DNA of 64,000 nt from assembly GCA_922989275.2 (NCBI GenBank), contig OV277861.1, positions 94,526,993 through 94,590,992 on the forward strand. The letters are read 5' to 3'. The position numbers and the translations under genes were made by a program. The notes under the pieces were generated by a model. The model worked only from the letters and a program-made list of their open reading frames with translations, had not been told where the DNA came from and made no database searches. Positions 10,746-21,431 of this stretch are shown piece by piece. This DNA is from Gari tellinella. Taxonomy: Eukaryota > Mollusca > Bivalvia > Cardiida > Psammobiidae. Position 1 is the stretch's first letter. Each line of letters begins with the position of its first letter.

Positions 10746-11224
10746 CTGCAATATGTCTTTAAACTATCATATATGTATTTATTTTCCCGAAAGGTGAAGA
10801 TACTATTTGACTGTATCTTTCATATTGTCATTCACTGTCCATTGAATCTCGACATTCTGTTCACAGACTCCCATAGCCACCGCACAATACAGAATGGCAG
10901 CGTTTTCCATAGCCAGAAAAAGCAACATCAATCATACATACAATTCCTGTAGCTTTGTTATTGAAGAGAACCAAAGTAATGTAAGTATTGATACAGGGGA
11001 ATAGTTCCCACCGTTCACCGAGCATCACCATTTCCCACAATTCTCAGCAATCTGTTCCGACTCAACACACCTCCCAGTGGTAAAATCAAACCATTAATTT
11101 GTACATTGATCTTTCTAATTTGGTGGTATTTTTCTGCAGGAAAAACACTTGAAGGTACTGTGAAGATTTGTTGAATTTAAAAAGAAAGAGAGATGCAGAA
11201 CTTAGCTGAGTTTAGTTCCCTGAT
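10746..11224. other. Unassigned sequence
   Basis: Nothing recognised beyond a 73-codon open frame spanning the preceding hairpin, which is not accepted as a gene. Confidence 0.35.
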
Positions 11225-11320
11225 ACAGTGAAGATGACGTTATTCTTTCCAAATAAACACGCTTACACTATCAATATTATCTCCATTGCAAACAGTTTGA
11301 AGTCAGAGCAGACACCAACT

Positions 11321-11813
11321 TTAACCCATTAACCCATAAATATGCCTTTTTACGCCTCTTAATTTATTCCTCCACTGAAGAAAATAATTACACTTTTTAC
11401 CATTATGAATATGTATAAGATATTTTTTCTATATCCTACCAGATGGTAGCTTAAAACAGGCCCCGAGGTTATAAAACTTAAAACGAACTCTGTGCTCAAA
11501 ACTCAGAACTTTTCTCAACTCACAATTCTCCAGCGAACATTTTATATACAACGAGTATTTGCATACATAATTCTACGGTAAAGATATATCCAAATGAGGA
11601 AACAGAAATAAGTTAAAGTATGTTATGTAAAAACTAGAGCATGAGATCAAAACTGAGTTTTGAGCACAGAGTTCGTTTTAAGTTTTATAACCTCGGGGCC
11701 AGGTTGAAAGTAAAGCAGAATGCGCCTTAAAGCACATTCTGCTTTACTTTCAACCTGTTTTAAGTGTTTTTAAGTTTTCAAAACTAGAAACAAGCAATGG
11801 GGTAATGGGTTAA
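11321..11813. mobile_element. Family A element nested in family I, carrying an M element
   Basis: TTAACCCATTAACCCATA to GCAATGGGGTAATGGGTTAA, with the TTAA target duplicated at 11321-11324 and 11810-11813. Its H1 hairpin left arm is interrupted by the M element after AGCTTAAAACAG (11459) and continues at 11700 with CAGGTTGAAAGTAAAGCAG. Confidence 0.85.
11460..11699. mobile_element. Family M inverted-repeat element with CAG target duplication
   Basis: 240 bases with GCCCCGAGGTTATAAAACTT and its inverted copy. Terminal arms of about 50 bases include GAACTCTGTGCTCAAAACTC. CAG at 11457-11459 is repeated at 11700-11702, and removing the element restores a normal family A hairpin arm. The TATAAAACTT subterminal resembles family G, and the 3-bp CWG duplication is what Harbinger elements make. 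Confidence 0.85.
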
Positions 11814-11980
11814 GTAACCAGGCATCTGTTCATGCAGGCACCAAATGTATGCCACTCATATCAAAATATATAGTTATAAATTTATAACAAAAAACATGTA
11901 TATATTTTTTTCAACATTTTACTGCATCACGCATTTTGCGTTTTTGTTTGCATTTAAAAGGGACATAGTTTTGTCACCCA

Positions 11981-12494
11981 ATATAATCAGTTCTTGATAA
12001 TAGTTTTAATTTATAACCATGAATATATACAATTAGATATGAGCCATGCCATGAGAAATCCTGACTTGTTCAGTCTTCGCCCTAACCATCTTGACCGAAC
12101 CCCGGGGCAAGAGGTTTCTGATTCGGGCAAGTGGTATTTGCATCAGAATTATTGATATTTACATCAGAATTTGGCATATACGAGTAAAAAAGCAGTTTTT
12201 GGCAGTTTTGGGCAAGTGGTCTCCAAAACCTACGGCAAAGACTGCTTGATGCATTGCAAACAGTGTAGATGATGATCAAGGCTAGCCGCCACATTGTTTG
12301 ACACCAACATACAACTAAAATGTTAATTGTAGTTAGCAGTATTATAATTATACGGTGTTTGGAAGTGTAGACCAAACTCAGATGCAGAGTCTGAGATGAC
12401 AATGGTGCTTGGTTTGTACAATGTTGCAATGCAATAAGGCAGGTTTTGTTATGGCAGTGCTCATTATATTCTATATTCTTATATACATAGTAGC
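11981..12494. other. Unassigned sequence
   Basis: No supported feature. A long minus-strand open frame (12082-12588) overlaps the hairpin of the next element and lacks recognisable domains. Confidence 0.35.
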
Positions 12495-12745
12495 TTAACC
12501 CATTACCCCATAGCCTGTTTCTAGTTTTGAAGATATGTGACCACTTAAAGCAGGTTGAAAGTAAAGCAGAATGCGCCTTAAGGCGCATTCTGCTTCACTT
12601 TCAGCCTGCTTTAAGCTTCCATCTACTAGGATTAAGAAAATATCTCTTAAGATACATTTTCATAACTGTATAATATAGAACTATTTTCTTATTGAAAGGA
12701 ATAAAATAAAGGCGTAAAGAGCGTATTTATAGGGTAATGGGTTAA
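12495..12745. mobile_element. Family A element, well preserved
   Basis: 251 bases with TTAA at both ends, TTAACCCATTACCCCATA left and GGGTAATGGGTTAA right. Left arm TTTGAAGATATGTGACCAC, perfect H1 hairpin at about 12545-12615 centred on CGCCTTAAGGCG, then TTCCATCTACTAGGATTAAG and TTTCTTATTGAAAGGAATAA. A good reference copy for the family. Confidence 0.9.
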
Positions 12746-13694
12746 AACATGCTGAAGTAGTCCTGTAACCTATTGAAGTCCTGAACAAAAAACAAGGCAT
12801 CCTGACAATGCACCTTCAAAAGAATATTTTGTTTCACATTCAACTTGCTATGGAACTGACAACTATCCATATTTTGAGTGTTTGTACAAGCTCTATATAT
12901 AGAGAAAGCTGCAAGATATAAACTCTTAAATATTTTGTCAACAGATTATGAGAAAATCTATATTTGACAAAAAAAACAAATGTAAATTCACATAAAGAAT
13001 GGGTTTTAGTGGAAATTAATAAGCGTATATAATATATCATAAGCATGGACAATTCTGAACTGTACTTGAGAACAAAAAAAGTCAAAGCTATGGTAAATTA
13101 TAAACCATACATGTGCCAAAGAAACGTGATTTCTTTTCAAGACAGGTATACTTTTAGTTCTGTTGCTACCGATTTCAGAAAATTTTGTTTTTTAGAAGAT
13201 AGATTTCTCCGACTTTACACTCTAATGCATTGGTTCTGATTGTTCTCTGAAAATCAGTTTTATTTACAATGCTGCATTAAAGTGGGCGGCAGAAATATAC
13301 ATATCCTGTTTCATTTTGGAGTTTTATTATCAGCTTCAAATGGAAAGGCTATCGATTATCTCCTAGCAACTCCCTTTTATATTTTAACCATAAAAACCTA
13401 AAGCTACGTTTGAAAACATCATAAATCATGAACAAAAATCTAGCATAAAAGTGAAAGCTAGTCTCAAATGGGTTGTAAACTACTACATTTAAATCCCCTA
13501 TTATTGCATGAGATCATGAAAAGGCAAACACATTTCAAAATTATTGTAACTTTGTAGTTTCCATTGCAACCCTATTCAGTTACACAAAAAGTGCACAATA
13601 AGTTATCCTTTTCAAAGCCCACTGTCACATTGGGCTTCCTGTTCACACTCTTTGAGTCCCTATCCCATTACTCGAGATCCATAGAAACTTATTT
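12746..13694. other. Unassigned AT-rich sequence
   Basis: About 950 bases without hairpin elements. Short opposed open frames at 12840-13239 have no recognisable domain. Could be single-copy intergenic or intronic DNA. Confidence 0.35.
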
Positions 13695-13833
13695 CAGGGC
13701 TACCATTCCTCTGAATTTTTCGGAAACCTTTGGATTTTTCTTAATTTCTCAGGACCTACAGATTTTTTCCGTTCTGCTCTTACTTTTCAATCTTGGAATT
13801 CTATACATTTTTTTTCTTAGGAAACATTGATAA

Positions 13834-14026
13834 CAGGGCTCCAGATAAGAGGACGTTAATTAAAAAATGTGTAATATTTTCTCACTTATTTCAGCACCAA
13901 TCCTATGGTGTTACTACTCGTTAGAATCGTCTCGAAGAGACGATTCTAATGAGTAGTAACACCATAGGGTTTAATGCAGAAATAAAGATTTTAGTTTTTG
14001 AAAAACTACTGTTATCTGGAGCCCTG
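13834..14026. mobile_element. Family F element
   Basis: 193 bases with CAGGGCTCCAGATAAG and TTATCTGGAGCCCTG ends. Central hairpin is AATCGTCTCGAAGAGACGATT with CCTATGGTGTTACTACTC arms. Flanks GATAA and GATAT suggest a 5-bp target duplication. Confidence 0.85.
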
Positions 14027-14029
14027 GAT

Positions 14030-14148
14030 ATGGGTGTCAAACAGTTTAGATCAAAATCCGATGCCATGTTACGTGGCATCTGATCTGAATCCAATTTGTT
14101 TGCATAATTATGTGTGTGTTACAAAGAGCCTGGCAGTGAAAGGGTTAA
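14030..14148. mobile_element. Family E-like TTAA element, right part
   Basis: Full H3-type hairpin (AACAGTTTAGATCAAAATCC... TCTGAATCCAATTTGTTTGC) followed by GAGCCTGGCAGTGAAAGGGTTAA. The left terminus is absent. Confidence 0.6.
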
Positions 14149-14230
14149 CGGAACGATTACTAAAATTGCGCTTGAATATTTGGATATCTTAGGATTATTG
14201 TGAGCAAATTATGGCAGCCCTGTCATTTCG

Positions 14231-14341
14231 TTGCATTTAATTTATTCTTCCACTGAAGAAAATAGTTCCAATTTATACATTCATGGATATGTAAAATACT
14301 AAATGTTTTCTATATTCTAGCTGACAAAAGCTTAAAGCAAG
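14231..14341. mobile_element. Family A element, left fragment
   Basis: Contains TTTAATTTATTCTTCCACTG, AAAATAGTTCCAATTTATAC and TTCTATATTCTAGCTGAC, ending at AAGCTTAAAGCAAG where the hairpin should begin. Confidence 0.6.
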
Positions 14342-14442
14342 ATTTAACTGAATACTGTAACATATGTTTCTAATCATGAACAAATTATTTTCAAGGCTTA
14401 CACATTTGTTTGCAATGTCCAAAGAGTCTACATTATAGTATT

Positions 14443-14681
14443 CTAACCCATTACCCCATAGTCTGTTTTTAGTTTTGAAGACAATTAACCACTTAAAGCA
14501 GGTTGAAAGTAAAGCATAATGTGCCTTAAGTCACATTCTGCTTTACTTTTAGCCTGCTTTAAGCTACCATCTACTAGGATATAAACAGTATTTAATATGG
14601 TATGTTTTCATGACTATATAAAGTGGAACTATTTTCTGAAGTGGAAAATAATTACAGGTGTACAAAAGCGTAATGGGTTAA
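14443..14681. mobile_element. Family A element
   Basis: Left end CTAACCCATTACCCCATAGT (TTAA mutated to CTAA), right end GTAATGGGTTAA. H1 hairpin intact at about 14490-14565 with centre GTGCCTTAAGTCAC. Confidence 0.8.
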
Positions 14682-14863
14682 AGCTGCGTGGAAAAAAGAG
14701 AATTTACATACCTGATTTAACCATTAAAATCTTTTCTTTCTTATGAACCAAGACTCAAAATGGCTGCCATCTGAAAAAGAATACAATGCTGATGATTATT
14801 TGACTATATGTCATATATTCCAAACTTCAAAACTCTCCACAAACCCTAATGTTGATGACATAC

Positions 14864-14910
14864 AGTAAAACCTCCCTATTAGGACCACTTAATTCCATTA
14901 ATTATAGCCC
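14864..14910. mobile_element. Family J element, left end fragment
   Basis: TACAGTAAAACCTCCCTATT followed by AGGACCACTTAATT, matching the J terminus, but no hairpin or right end follows. Confidence 0.5.
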
Positions 14911-14916
14911 TCATGA

Positions 14917-15700
14917 CCTTGACCTTTGACCTACTTTTGTAAAATTCTTTGATTGCCCTTAACATTTGAACCAATAGGCCCAGGGCTTTCCAGATTTGGT
15001 TTGTATCTTTCTTGTGTTAAGACCTTTCCAACCATGTCAATGCTTACTTTTACCATGTGACCTTGGCCTTCGACCTATTTAATCAAACTTTAACCAAAAA
15101 CCTTAACCTTGGCTATATCTCATGCACTATTGGACATGGACCTTTTATACTTGGCATGTGCCTTCCTTTTGTCAAGACCTTTCCAACTATGATACAAACA
15201 GTTTTGCCATTCTGACCTTGACCTTTGACCTACTTTTGTAAAAAATCTTAAAATGGCTATTACATTTAAACCAATAGTCATAGGGCTCCCATACATGGTA
15301 TGTATCTTTCTTGTGTTAAGAACATTCCTACCGAACCAAGGTTTTTACAATGTGACATTGACTTTGACATTTAAACTATTCAATCATAATTTAACCAAAA
15401 AACCTTAACATTGGCTATATGTCTTGCACAATTACAAATGCGCCTTTTATACTTGTCACGTGTCTTCATTGTGTCATGACTTTCAGACCATGCCACTATT
15501 TTTGGCCTTGTGACCTTTACCTTGACCTTTAATCTACTTCTGCAAAAATCATTGACCGCCAGTATAACATTAGAACATATAGATCAAGGGTTTCCATACT
15601 TGGTATGTATCTTTCTTGTGTTAAGACTTTTCCAATCATACCAATAGATTCTACCATGTGACCTTGATCTTAATGTTTGACCTACTTTTTCAAATAAGCA
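14917..15700. repeat. About 295-bp tandem repeats with TGACCTTTGACCT motifs
   Basis: About two and a half degenerate units, with starts near 14919, 15213 and 15502. Shared landmarks are TGACCTTGACCTTTGACCTA, TTTGTATCTTTCTTGTGTTA, TTAAACCAATAG and TTTAACCAAAAACCTTAAC. Each unit carries TGACCT half-sites. The reverse strand of TGACCTTTGACCT reads AGGTCAAAGGTCA, a DR1 nuclear-receptor type site. Whether any protein binds is unknown; this motif is also common in repetitive DNA. Confidence 0.65.
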
Positions 15701-15888
15701 TTATATTACTGAACATGCTGCTGGCTGGGGGCATTTGCGTTTCACCATCACTGTGCTTGATAAAATTTCTTTTTCAGCTAACTGAAAATTTAAAACTCAA
15801 GAAATTGTCAAAGAATAACCCCAAAATAAAAGGGTTCTGACACTTAATACTCTCAGTAACCCTCAAACTGCCATAAACAGTTTTAGTA

Positions 15889-16076
15889 TTATCTCTCTGC
15901 ATGCTGGGTAATATTATTGTCTACAATGATAGTTGTCTCTACTGTAATTTTCTTAAATTTTTTTCAAAGCAGGGTCAAGGTAGCAAACAGTTTGGATCCT
16001 GATGAGATGCCGCATAATGCGGCATCTCATCTGGATCCAAACTGTTTGCAAATGTAACTAGCATGCAAAGAGTTAA
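15889..16076. mobile_element. Family D TTAA element
   Basis: Left TTATCTCTCTGCATGCTGGG, right AGCATGCAAAGAGTTAA. Strong H3-type hairpin at about 15982-16050, with arms CAAACAGTTTGGATCCTGAT and centre GATGCCGCATAATGCGGCATC. Confidence 0.8.
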
Positions 16077-16399
16077 TTTTCGTTTATTATTGAACAATGA
16101 TACACGAGGGGCCATTCCAAGTCATGTGATACCCTGGGGACTCTCAGGAGGGCTTTAATTATGCCTTTCTTTCAAGCAGTGCTTATCTGATGAATCATAT
16201 GCGGTTTCCACCATATCCACAAGACTTTGTGAAAAAAATTCCGAGACTTTTGGTAGCATTTTTGGAGGGAATCCTTTTGATAACAGCTAAGGCCCTTATC
16301 AGAAAACGCCCTGATCAAGGTCTGCACTGTGATATCTTATAAACTTTTCATATAGGATGTGTCTGAAATCAGACTGTGCAATTTCCCTGCATTGTTTTA
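16077..16399. other. Unassigned sequence
   Basis: No recognised element or coding region. Confidence 0.35.
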
Positions 16400-16764
16400 T
16401 ATAGTATAACTTGCCTTATCCGACATTCTTTGGTACCAAAAGTACTGATGTTAGCGGATAAAGCAGTGTGTTGGTTAAAGCAGGTTTTAAATATGCAGCT
16501 GAACTTTGATATTTCAAAACGCTTAAGTGGAACATACCTGTACTTCAAAGTTAAAATGTGGCTTTGCCACGTTTTAATTTTGAAATACGGGTATGTTCCA
16601 CTTAAGCGAGCTAGAGATATAGTAATCCATAAAAAGAAATTTGGGTTAACTCGACTTAAACGTGTTCCAGATAGTGAAGTTTGACTCTATGCCATTCAAC
16701 ACTTTGGCCGGAAAAAGATTGCTGCTGGCTTAATCAGGTGTTGGATAAGCCAGGTTATACTGTA
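16400..16764. mobile_element. Family K inverted-repeat element with nested foldback
   Basis: Outer ends TATAGTATAACTTGCCTTAT and its inverted partner GGATAAGCCAGGTTATACTG. Inside is a 90-base foldback (16520-16609) with arms GCTTAAGTGGAACATACCTG, followed by GAGATATAGTAATCC and a degraded GTGAAGTTTGACTCTA end. The foldback resembles 39655-39827, so it is probably a second element inserted in the first. The open frame across it is repeat-derived. Confidence 0.65.
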
Positions 16765-16773
16765 CTACGCTAA

Positions 16774-16967
16774 CAGAGCTCCAGATAAGGGGAGTATTTC
16801 AAAAACTAAAATCTTTATTTCTGCATTAAACCCTATGGTGTCACTACTCATTAGAAGCGTCTCTTCGAGACGATTCTAACGAGTAGTAACACCATAGGAT
16901 TTGATGGTGAAATGAGTGAGAAAAATGTTGGATTTGTTCAGTTTACTCCCTCTTACCTGGAGCCCTG
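16774..16967. mobile_element. Family F element with 5-bp flank repeat
   Basis: CAGAGCTCCAGATAAG to TACCTGGAGCCCTG with the family hairpin (CGTCTCTTCGAGACG). GCTAA lies immediately before and after, consistent with a 5-bp target duplication. Confidence 0.85.
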
Positions 16968-17046
16968 GCTAAGCGGTTTAACACTTCTTTAGCCAAGTCA
17001 TTTGTTGAAGAAGGGTTTTACAGTTTTTACAAAATAAAAAAAAAAT

Positions 17047-17280
17047 TTAACCCATTTGTGCCCACAATCCCATATATGGGACATAGGCAAACAGTGTAGA
17101 CTCTGATCAGGCGCCGCATTATGCGGCGTCTGATCAGAGTCTACACTGTTAACTTTGCTGATAGAAATCTAAATATAAAACAAAATGAAAATGAAAATTT
17201 AGAACAGGCAACCCTGAGATAAAAAATGGACTAATCCAATATATAAGCATGGAAGAATCCACAGGGCACAAATGGGTTAA
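17047..17280. mobile_element. Family C TTAA element
   Basis: 234 bases, TTAACCCATTTGTGCCC to GGGCACAAATGGGTTAA, TTAA duplicated. Hairpin at about 17090-17150 centred on GCGCCGCATTATGCGGCGTC with AACAGTGTAGACTCTGATCA arms. The right part is AT-rich (AAACAAAATGAAAATGAAAA). Confidence 0.9.
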
Positions 17281-17629
17281 CATTTTTTCGCTGAATCATT
17301 TGTTGAGGAAGGGTTTTACAGTTCATAACAAAATAAAGACAATTTCAACAGAGAAAAACAATTTAGTGATAAATGTCGTAATTTCTTAAGACATTCAATT
17401 CAGACTGCAGAGAAAGGCATTAAAGTTTTCAAAACAAATGAGAAGAAATCTTAATCAGTCTGCATGCTTGGATTGAATTCTTTTTTAACGATTGGGATCA
17501 TTGTAAAACTACCTGTTTGTAATTGTCTAGAAAATTTTATTCTTGTAGTAAAATGTATGAAACTAACAGCATGTATGATGTCTTATGTTGAAATAATTAT
17601 GTTGTTAAACAATGTATTGAACTGGCTTA

Positions 17630-17790
17630 GCTCAAACTATCTGATATGTCGACATATGAACTTCATTATTTCATGCTCGGTTATGTCCAACATGCCCATA
17701 TTTCAAAGTTAAAACTAGGATAAGCCACGTTCTAACTCACGGGTATGTTGGATTTAACCGAGTTCGAGATACCGAAGTTCGACTGTATGT
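17630..17790. mobile_element. Foldback of the GAGTTCGAGATACCGAAG family
   Basis: Right end GAGTTCGAGATACCGAAGTT plus CGACTGTATG, with an inner inverted repeat (TTATGTCCAACATGCCCATA / GGGTATGTTGGATTTAACC). It resembles 39655-39827. The left terminus is degraded. Confidence 0.5.
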
Positions 17791-18026
17791 ACATATCATT
17801 CTAGCCTGACCGCTATGTCACAGTGTAACACGACCACCATCAGACCACCATCTGAAGCCAAGAGTCATGACCACAGAAACCAGTTCAAACATGACAGACA
17901 TATCATATGTCTAGTGACAAAGAGCTGTCCATTGACCCACAGCATCTGCACAGATGGATGTAAAATTACAACACTTTGTTGACCACTTAATGAGAGTAGT
18001 ATTTCTGTTGAAGATCACGTTTGTCA

Positions 18027-18206
18027 CAGGGCTGCCATTTCTTCAATTTTTTCTGAAATATTCAGACTTTTATTCTAGCATATGGTAGCTTAGAGCAGGT
18101 TGAAAGTAAAGGCTTTACCTTCAACCTGCTTTAAGTAATTGCGTTTGAAAATATATAAAAATTTGCACATCTTAGGATTTTCCAAGATCAATTTATGGCA
18201 GCCATG
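18027..18206. mobile_element. Family L element with shortened hairpin
   Basis: CAGGGCTGCCATTTCTTCAA to TTTATGGCAGCCATG. The H1 hairpin has lost most of its centre (GCAGGTTGAAAGTAAAGGCTTTACCTTCAACCTGC spans about 18097-18131), leaving about 17-base arms. Confidence 0.75.
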
Positions 18207-18257
18207 TAATGTCATTATCTGAGCATTTCATATGACTCTAGCTTTAATGACAATCTG

Positions 18258-18450
18258 CTTAGCCCATAACTCTATTGAAACACAATTTTATACCTTTAAT
18301 TTTTTATCTCACTTAAGAAAATAATTCCAATTAATACAAACATGAATATGTACCCTAATACATATTTTCTTTATCCTAGAAGATGTTAGCTAAAAGCAGG
18401 ATGAAAGTGCATTCTGTTTTACAGTCATACTGCTTTTAATGGTTGCATGT
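18258..18450. mobile_element. Family A element, degraded
   Basis: Shows CATAACTCTATTG, TTTTTTATCTCACTTAAG, TTTATCCTAGAAGATGTTAG and a shortened hairpin (GCAGGATGAAAGTGCATTCTG). Terminal TTAAs are not preserved. Confidence 0.5.
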
Positions 18451-18660
18451 CTTCAATTTTTTTTAAGAAATTACTATTGTGATAATCAAACTTGAGTTAA
18501 AGTCATCATAAAAATAATAATTAATTAGTAATCTTAAATATAATTTAAGTGATCTAATAATGCATGATAAATTAAAGCAAAATACTTCTTTACCTTTGCC
18601 ATATCCATAGCAGTCACCAGTCTTTACAAAGATCCATACAATTCAAAAGACATTGTCTCC

Positions 18661-19200
18661 TTAACCCTTTACCTCATAGCCTGTTTCTAGTTTTGAAAAC
18701 ATGTGACCACTTAAGGCAGACTGAAAGTAAAGTAGAATGATGTGACCACTTAAAGCAGACTGAACATAAAGCAGAAAGTGCCTTAACCCTTTCCCCAATA
18801 GAAGCTCCTTTTAGCGGATATGATTTATTCCTCCGCTGAAGAATATAGTTCCAATTTAATCAGTAATGAATATGTATTATAGGAAATATTTTCTATGTTA
18901 TAGCACATGATAGCTTAAAGCAGGCTGAAAATAAAGCAGAATGTGCCTTAGGGCGCATTCTGCTTTACTTTCAACCTGCTTTAAGTAGTCACCTATCTTA
19001 AGTACTAGAAACAGGCTATGGGGTAATGGGTTAAGGCACATTCTGCTTTACTTTCAGTCTGCTTAAATAAGCTATCATTTGCTAGGATTTTGAAAAAAAA
19101 TTTATGGTTCATTTCAAGACTGTATAAATTGGAACTATTTTCTTCAGTGGATGAATAAATCAAATGTGCTAAAAGGTGCTTCTATAAGGGAAAGGGTTAA
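18661..19200. mobile_element. Family A element split at its central TTAA by another A element
   Basis: Outer copy TTAACCCTTTACCTCATA ... CAGAAAGTGCC, cut at TTAA (18783), resuming after 19034 with GGCACATTCTGCTTTACTTT and ending ATAAGGGAAAGGGTTAA. Joining the halves restores a standard GTGCCTTAAGGCAC centre. The left side also carries a short tandem duplication of GATGTGACCACTTAA(A/G)GCAG (about 18704 and 18742). Confidence 0.85.
18783..19034. mobile_element. Family A element, inner copy
   Basis: 252 bases with TTAA at both sides, TTAACCCTTTCCCCAATAGA to GCTATGGGGTAATGGGTTAA, and a full H1 hairpin at about 18916-18985 (GTGCCTTAGGGCGC centre). It sits exactly in the hairpin centre of the outer copy. 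Confidence 0.9.
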
Positions 19201-19408
19201 CACTGGTTTGACTGAAAAGTTGGTAGATCACATAAGCAGATGTCATGGTATGTTGGTCATACTATTCATGTGTCAGTTTCTTTCAGTCAAACAGACCAAT
19301 CAGCTGGCAGTAAGATGTGGCTTTTGCTGACCAAATAAAAGATGCTTTGATGTCAATGCAGGACCTCAGCAACCAGCAAGGTCATGCATAAATGTTTATC
19401 ATTAACAC

Positions 19409-19550
19409 CAGGGCTCCAGATAAGAGAGAGTAAACTGCACAAATTCAACATTTTCTCACTAATTTTAAAATCCAATCCAATGATGTTACTACTCATTAGA
19501 ATCGTCTGCAGATTTTAGTTTTTTAAATACTCCCCTTATCTGGAGCTCTG
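19409..19550. mobile_element. Family F element with internal deletion
   Basis: Ends CAGGGCTCCAGATAAG and CTTATCTGGAGCTCTG. Only the left hairpin arm (ACTACTCATTAGAATCGTCT) remains. Flanks ATTAACAC and ATTAACAA match at 7 of 8 positions. Confidence 0.8.
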
Positions 19551-19669
19551 ATTAACAACTTACATGTCCCTATATAGATAAATATCTGAGAAACTACATA
19601 TCTCATTGTAATTCTGTTACTTATTTGAATTATGAAGTTCAGCAAGGTTATTTTCTGTTGGAACTATCT

Positions 19670-19945
19670 GCTTTCCTTTCAGTCTGCTTTAAGTAAACCA
19701 TCTGCTAGGAATATTTCTTATTCATAACTATAAAGTGGGGGAAAAATATTCAGAATGAAAGGCATAAAAATGCATATTTAAAGCAGGCTGAAAGTATTAA
19801 GCAGAATGCTTTTCAGCCTTCTTTATGTAGTCATTTGCTAGGATATAGAAAACGTTTCTTATGGTGCATATTCATGACTTATTTTCTTCAATGGAGGAAT
19901 AAATCAAAGGTGTAAAAAGGCATACCTATTGGGTAATAGATTTAT
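19670..19945. mobile_element. Two overlapping family A right-side fragments
   Basis: First TTTCAGTCTGCTTTAAGTAA with CTGCTAGGAATA. Then AAGCAGGCTGAAAGTATTAA and GTCATTTGCTAGGATATAG, ending ATACCTATTGGGTAATAG. Neither copy has both ends. Confidence 0.5.
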
Positions 19946-20523
19946 TTGAAAACTTACAACTGACTGACTTTTCATCCAAGATAACATTACAGAAATACGA
20001 GTGAAATAATCTGTTTGCAAATGGTTAACGTCTTGAAATTAAGTCATTTATTTATCTCTAAACTTCCAGAAAGATCAGAGCAGAAAAACATTTTAGCTTT
20101 TATACAGAACAGCCATAACTGACTCATGCTTCGTTAACCTTTGTTAAGAACACAATTTCAGCCTGTCAGTGTTATTTTTTAAAAACTCATTTCAACGATT
20201 GAATTGATCAGTCTATACGATTGTACGCAAAAGCGAAGCATCTCTTATGGCAGGGCTATTGAACAGTAGAGTGTTTTAACACTTGGGCGATAACGTGATT
20301 AATGACACTTTTAAATATGCAGAATCCAAGTGTCCACCGAACAAAAAAGAGCTAACTCGGAACTAAAGTTGAAGGGACAATTACATTTGAGCAGGAGTTA
20401 TGGCAGAAATTAAGTCTCTGTTCAAACAATGCTATTAATTGTAAATCTTGTGACAAAAGGTTTAGGGATGCAGGGCCAAGCGTATGGTATGGTGTGGTCG
20501 TTGTAATATGATATTGTTGTCTT
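19946..20523. other. Unassigned sequence
   Basis: No recognised element or coding region; ordinary AT-rich sequence. Confidence 0.35.
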
Positions 20524-20743
20524 TTAACCCTTTCCCTTATAGAAGCGACTTTTAGCACATTCATTTTATTCATCTGCTGAAGAAAATAGTTTCAAATTAT
20601 ACCGTAATAAATAAGTGTCATATTTAATATTTTCCTTATTCTAGCAGTTAATAGCTTAAAGCAGGCTGAAAGTAAAGTAGAATGCGCCTTAAGTAGTCAC
20701 ATATCTTCAATACTAGAAACAATGCTATCAGGTAAAGGGTTAA
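20524..20743. mobile_element. Family A element lacking one hairpin arm
   Basis: TTAACCCTTTCCCTTATAGA to GGTAAAGGGTTAA. The left hairpin arm reaches GAATGCGCCTTAAG and continues directly with TAGTCAC, the sequence that normally follows the right arm. The deletion is bounded by TTAAG, present at both the centre and the arm end. Confidence 0.85.
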
Positions 20744-21431
20744 GTGTGTTTGCAATATTATAACATGAGACTCTAAAATGAAGAAACTGTGAAAGTTTTC
20801 TTCTGTTTGGGCAAAAGGGAAAAATAATACAGTCAATTACCTCCATTGGGAAGAGTTTCTAAAGGGGAGCTTGACGTACTGACTCATTACAGTCACACTT
20901 GTACAAAGTGACCATTAAAAAAGACGAGGCATTGGACATCTTTTGAGGACAAGTCAACTGCTAGATATAGGTAAAAAGTAATGCAGTTAGCTACTTTAGG
21001 AACTTTCTGCATTAGTTCTATCCTACATTCAGAAATGTCATTTGTCATCAAAGACCCCTACACCTCGTCATCGCTTTATACAAGGTTAACTGCAGAGTTT
21101 TCGTGGTTTATGGCGACCCAAAACCGCTCATGGGCAAAAGTGTGATGAGATTCTTTTTCGTTGACAGAAGAAGAAGAGAAGAAAGAGGTTGTTCAAAGAA
21201 ACACATGCAGGCAGCAATTTGCTAGGAATTATTATTTTTGTCCGACAGATTTGTTATTTTCATGCTTTTGTTTGCAGACCACATGGTGATATTTGACAAT
21301 GTTGTGATCACATGCAGAAACGCCAGGACATTTACAGCAGCTTGGAGGTCAGTATACAGGTCAAGTAAAAAATAATATGGAATTAGTGGAATATGGAAGT
21401 GACATTCTTCATTATCCCCATCATAGTTATT
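20744..21431. other. Mostly unassigned; degraded hairpin at about 20955-21030
   Basis: AGTAATGCAGTTAGCTACTT / AGGAACTTTCTGCATTAGTT is an H1-type hairpin remnant. The rest is unrecognised. Confidence 0.4.

Larger units (their letters stand above)
11225..11980. mobile_element. Family I element carrying a nested A element, itself carrying an M element
   Basis: Left end ACAGTGAAGATGACGTTATT leads into an H3-type hairpin arm (CAAACAGTTTGAAGTCAGAG). The arm is cut at CAACTTTAA and resumes after 11813 with GTAACCAGGCATCTG...CACCAAATGTATGCCAC. It ends with GTTTGCATTTAAAAGGGA. The insertion point is the middle of the hairpin, at TTAA. The right terminal bases are poorly preserved. Confidence 0.75.
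13695..14222. mobile_element. Family L element enlarged by nested F and E-like sequence
   Basis: Left CAGGGCTACCATTCCTCTGA and right AATTATGGCAGCCCTG ends with typical inner sequence (TTTCGGAAACCTTTGGATTT; TTTGGATATCTTAGGATTAT). The middle holds a complete F element (13834-14026) and the right half of an E/H3 element (14030-14148) in place of the usual H1 hairpin. Confidence 0.65.

Noticed and set aside
12082..12588. 168-codon open frame on the minus strand
   Set aside because: It runs through an H1 hairpin and part of an A element, and the rest has no recognisable domain. Probably chance plus repeat.
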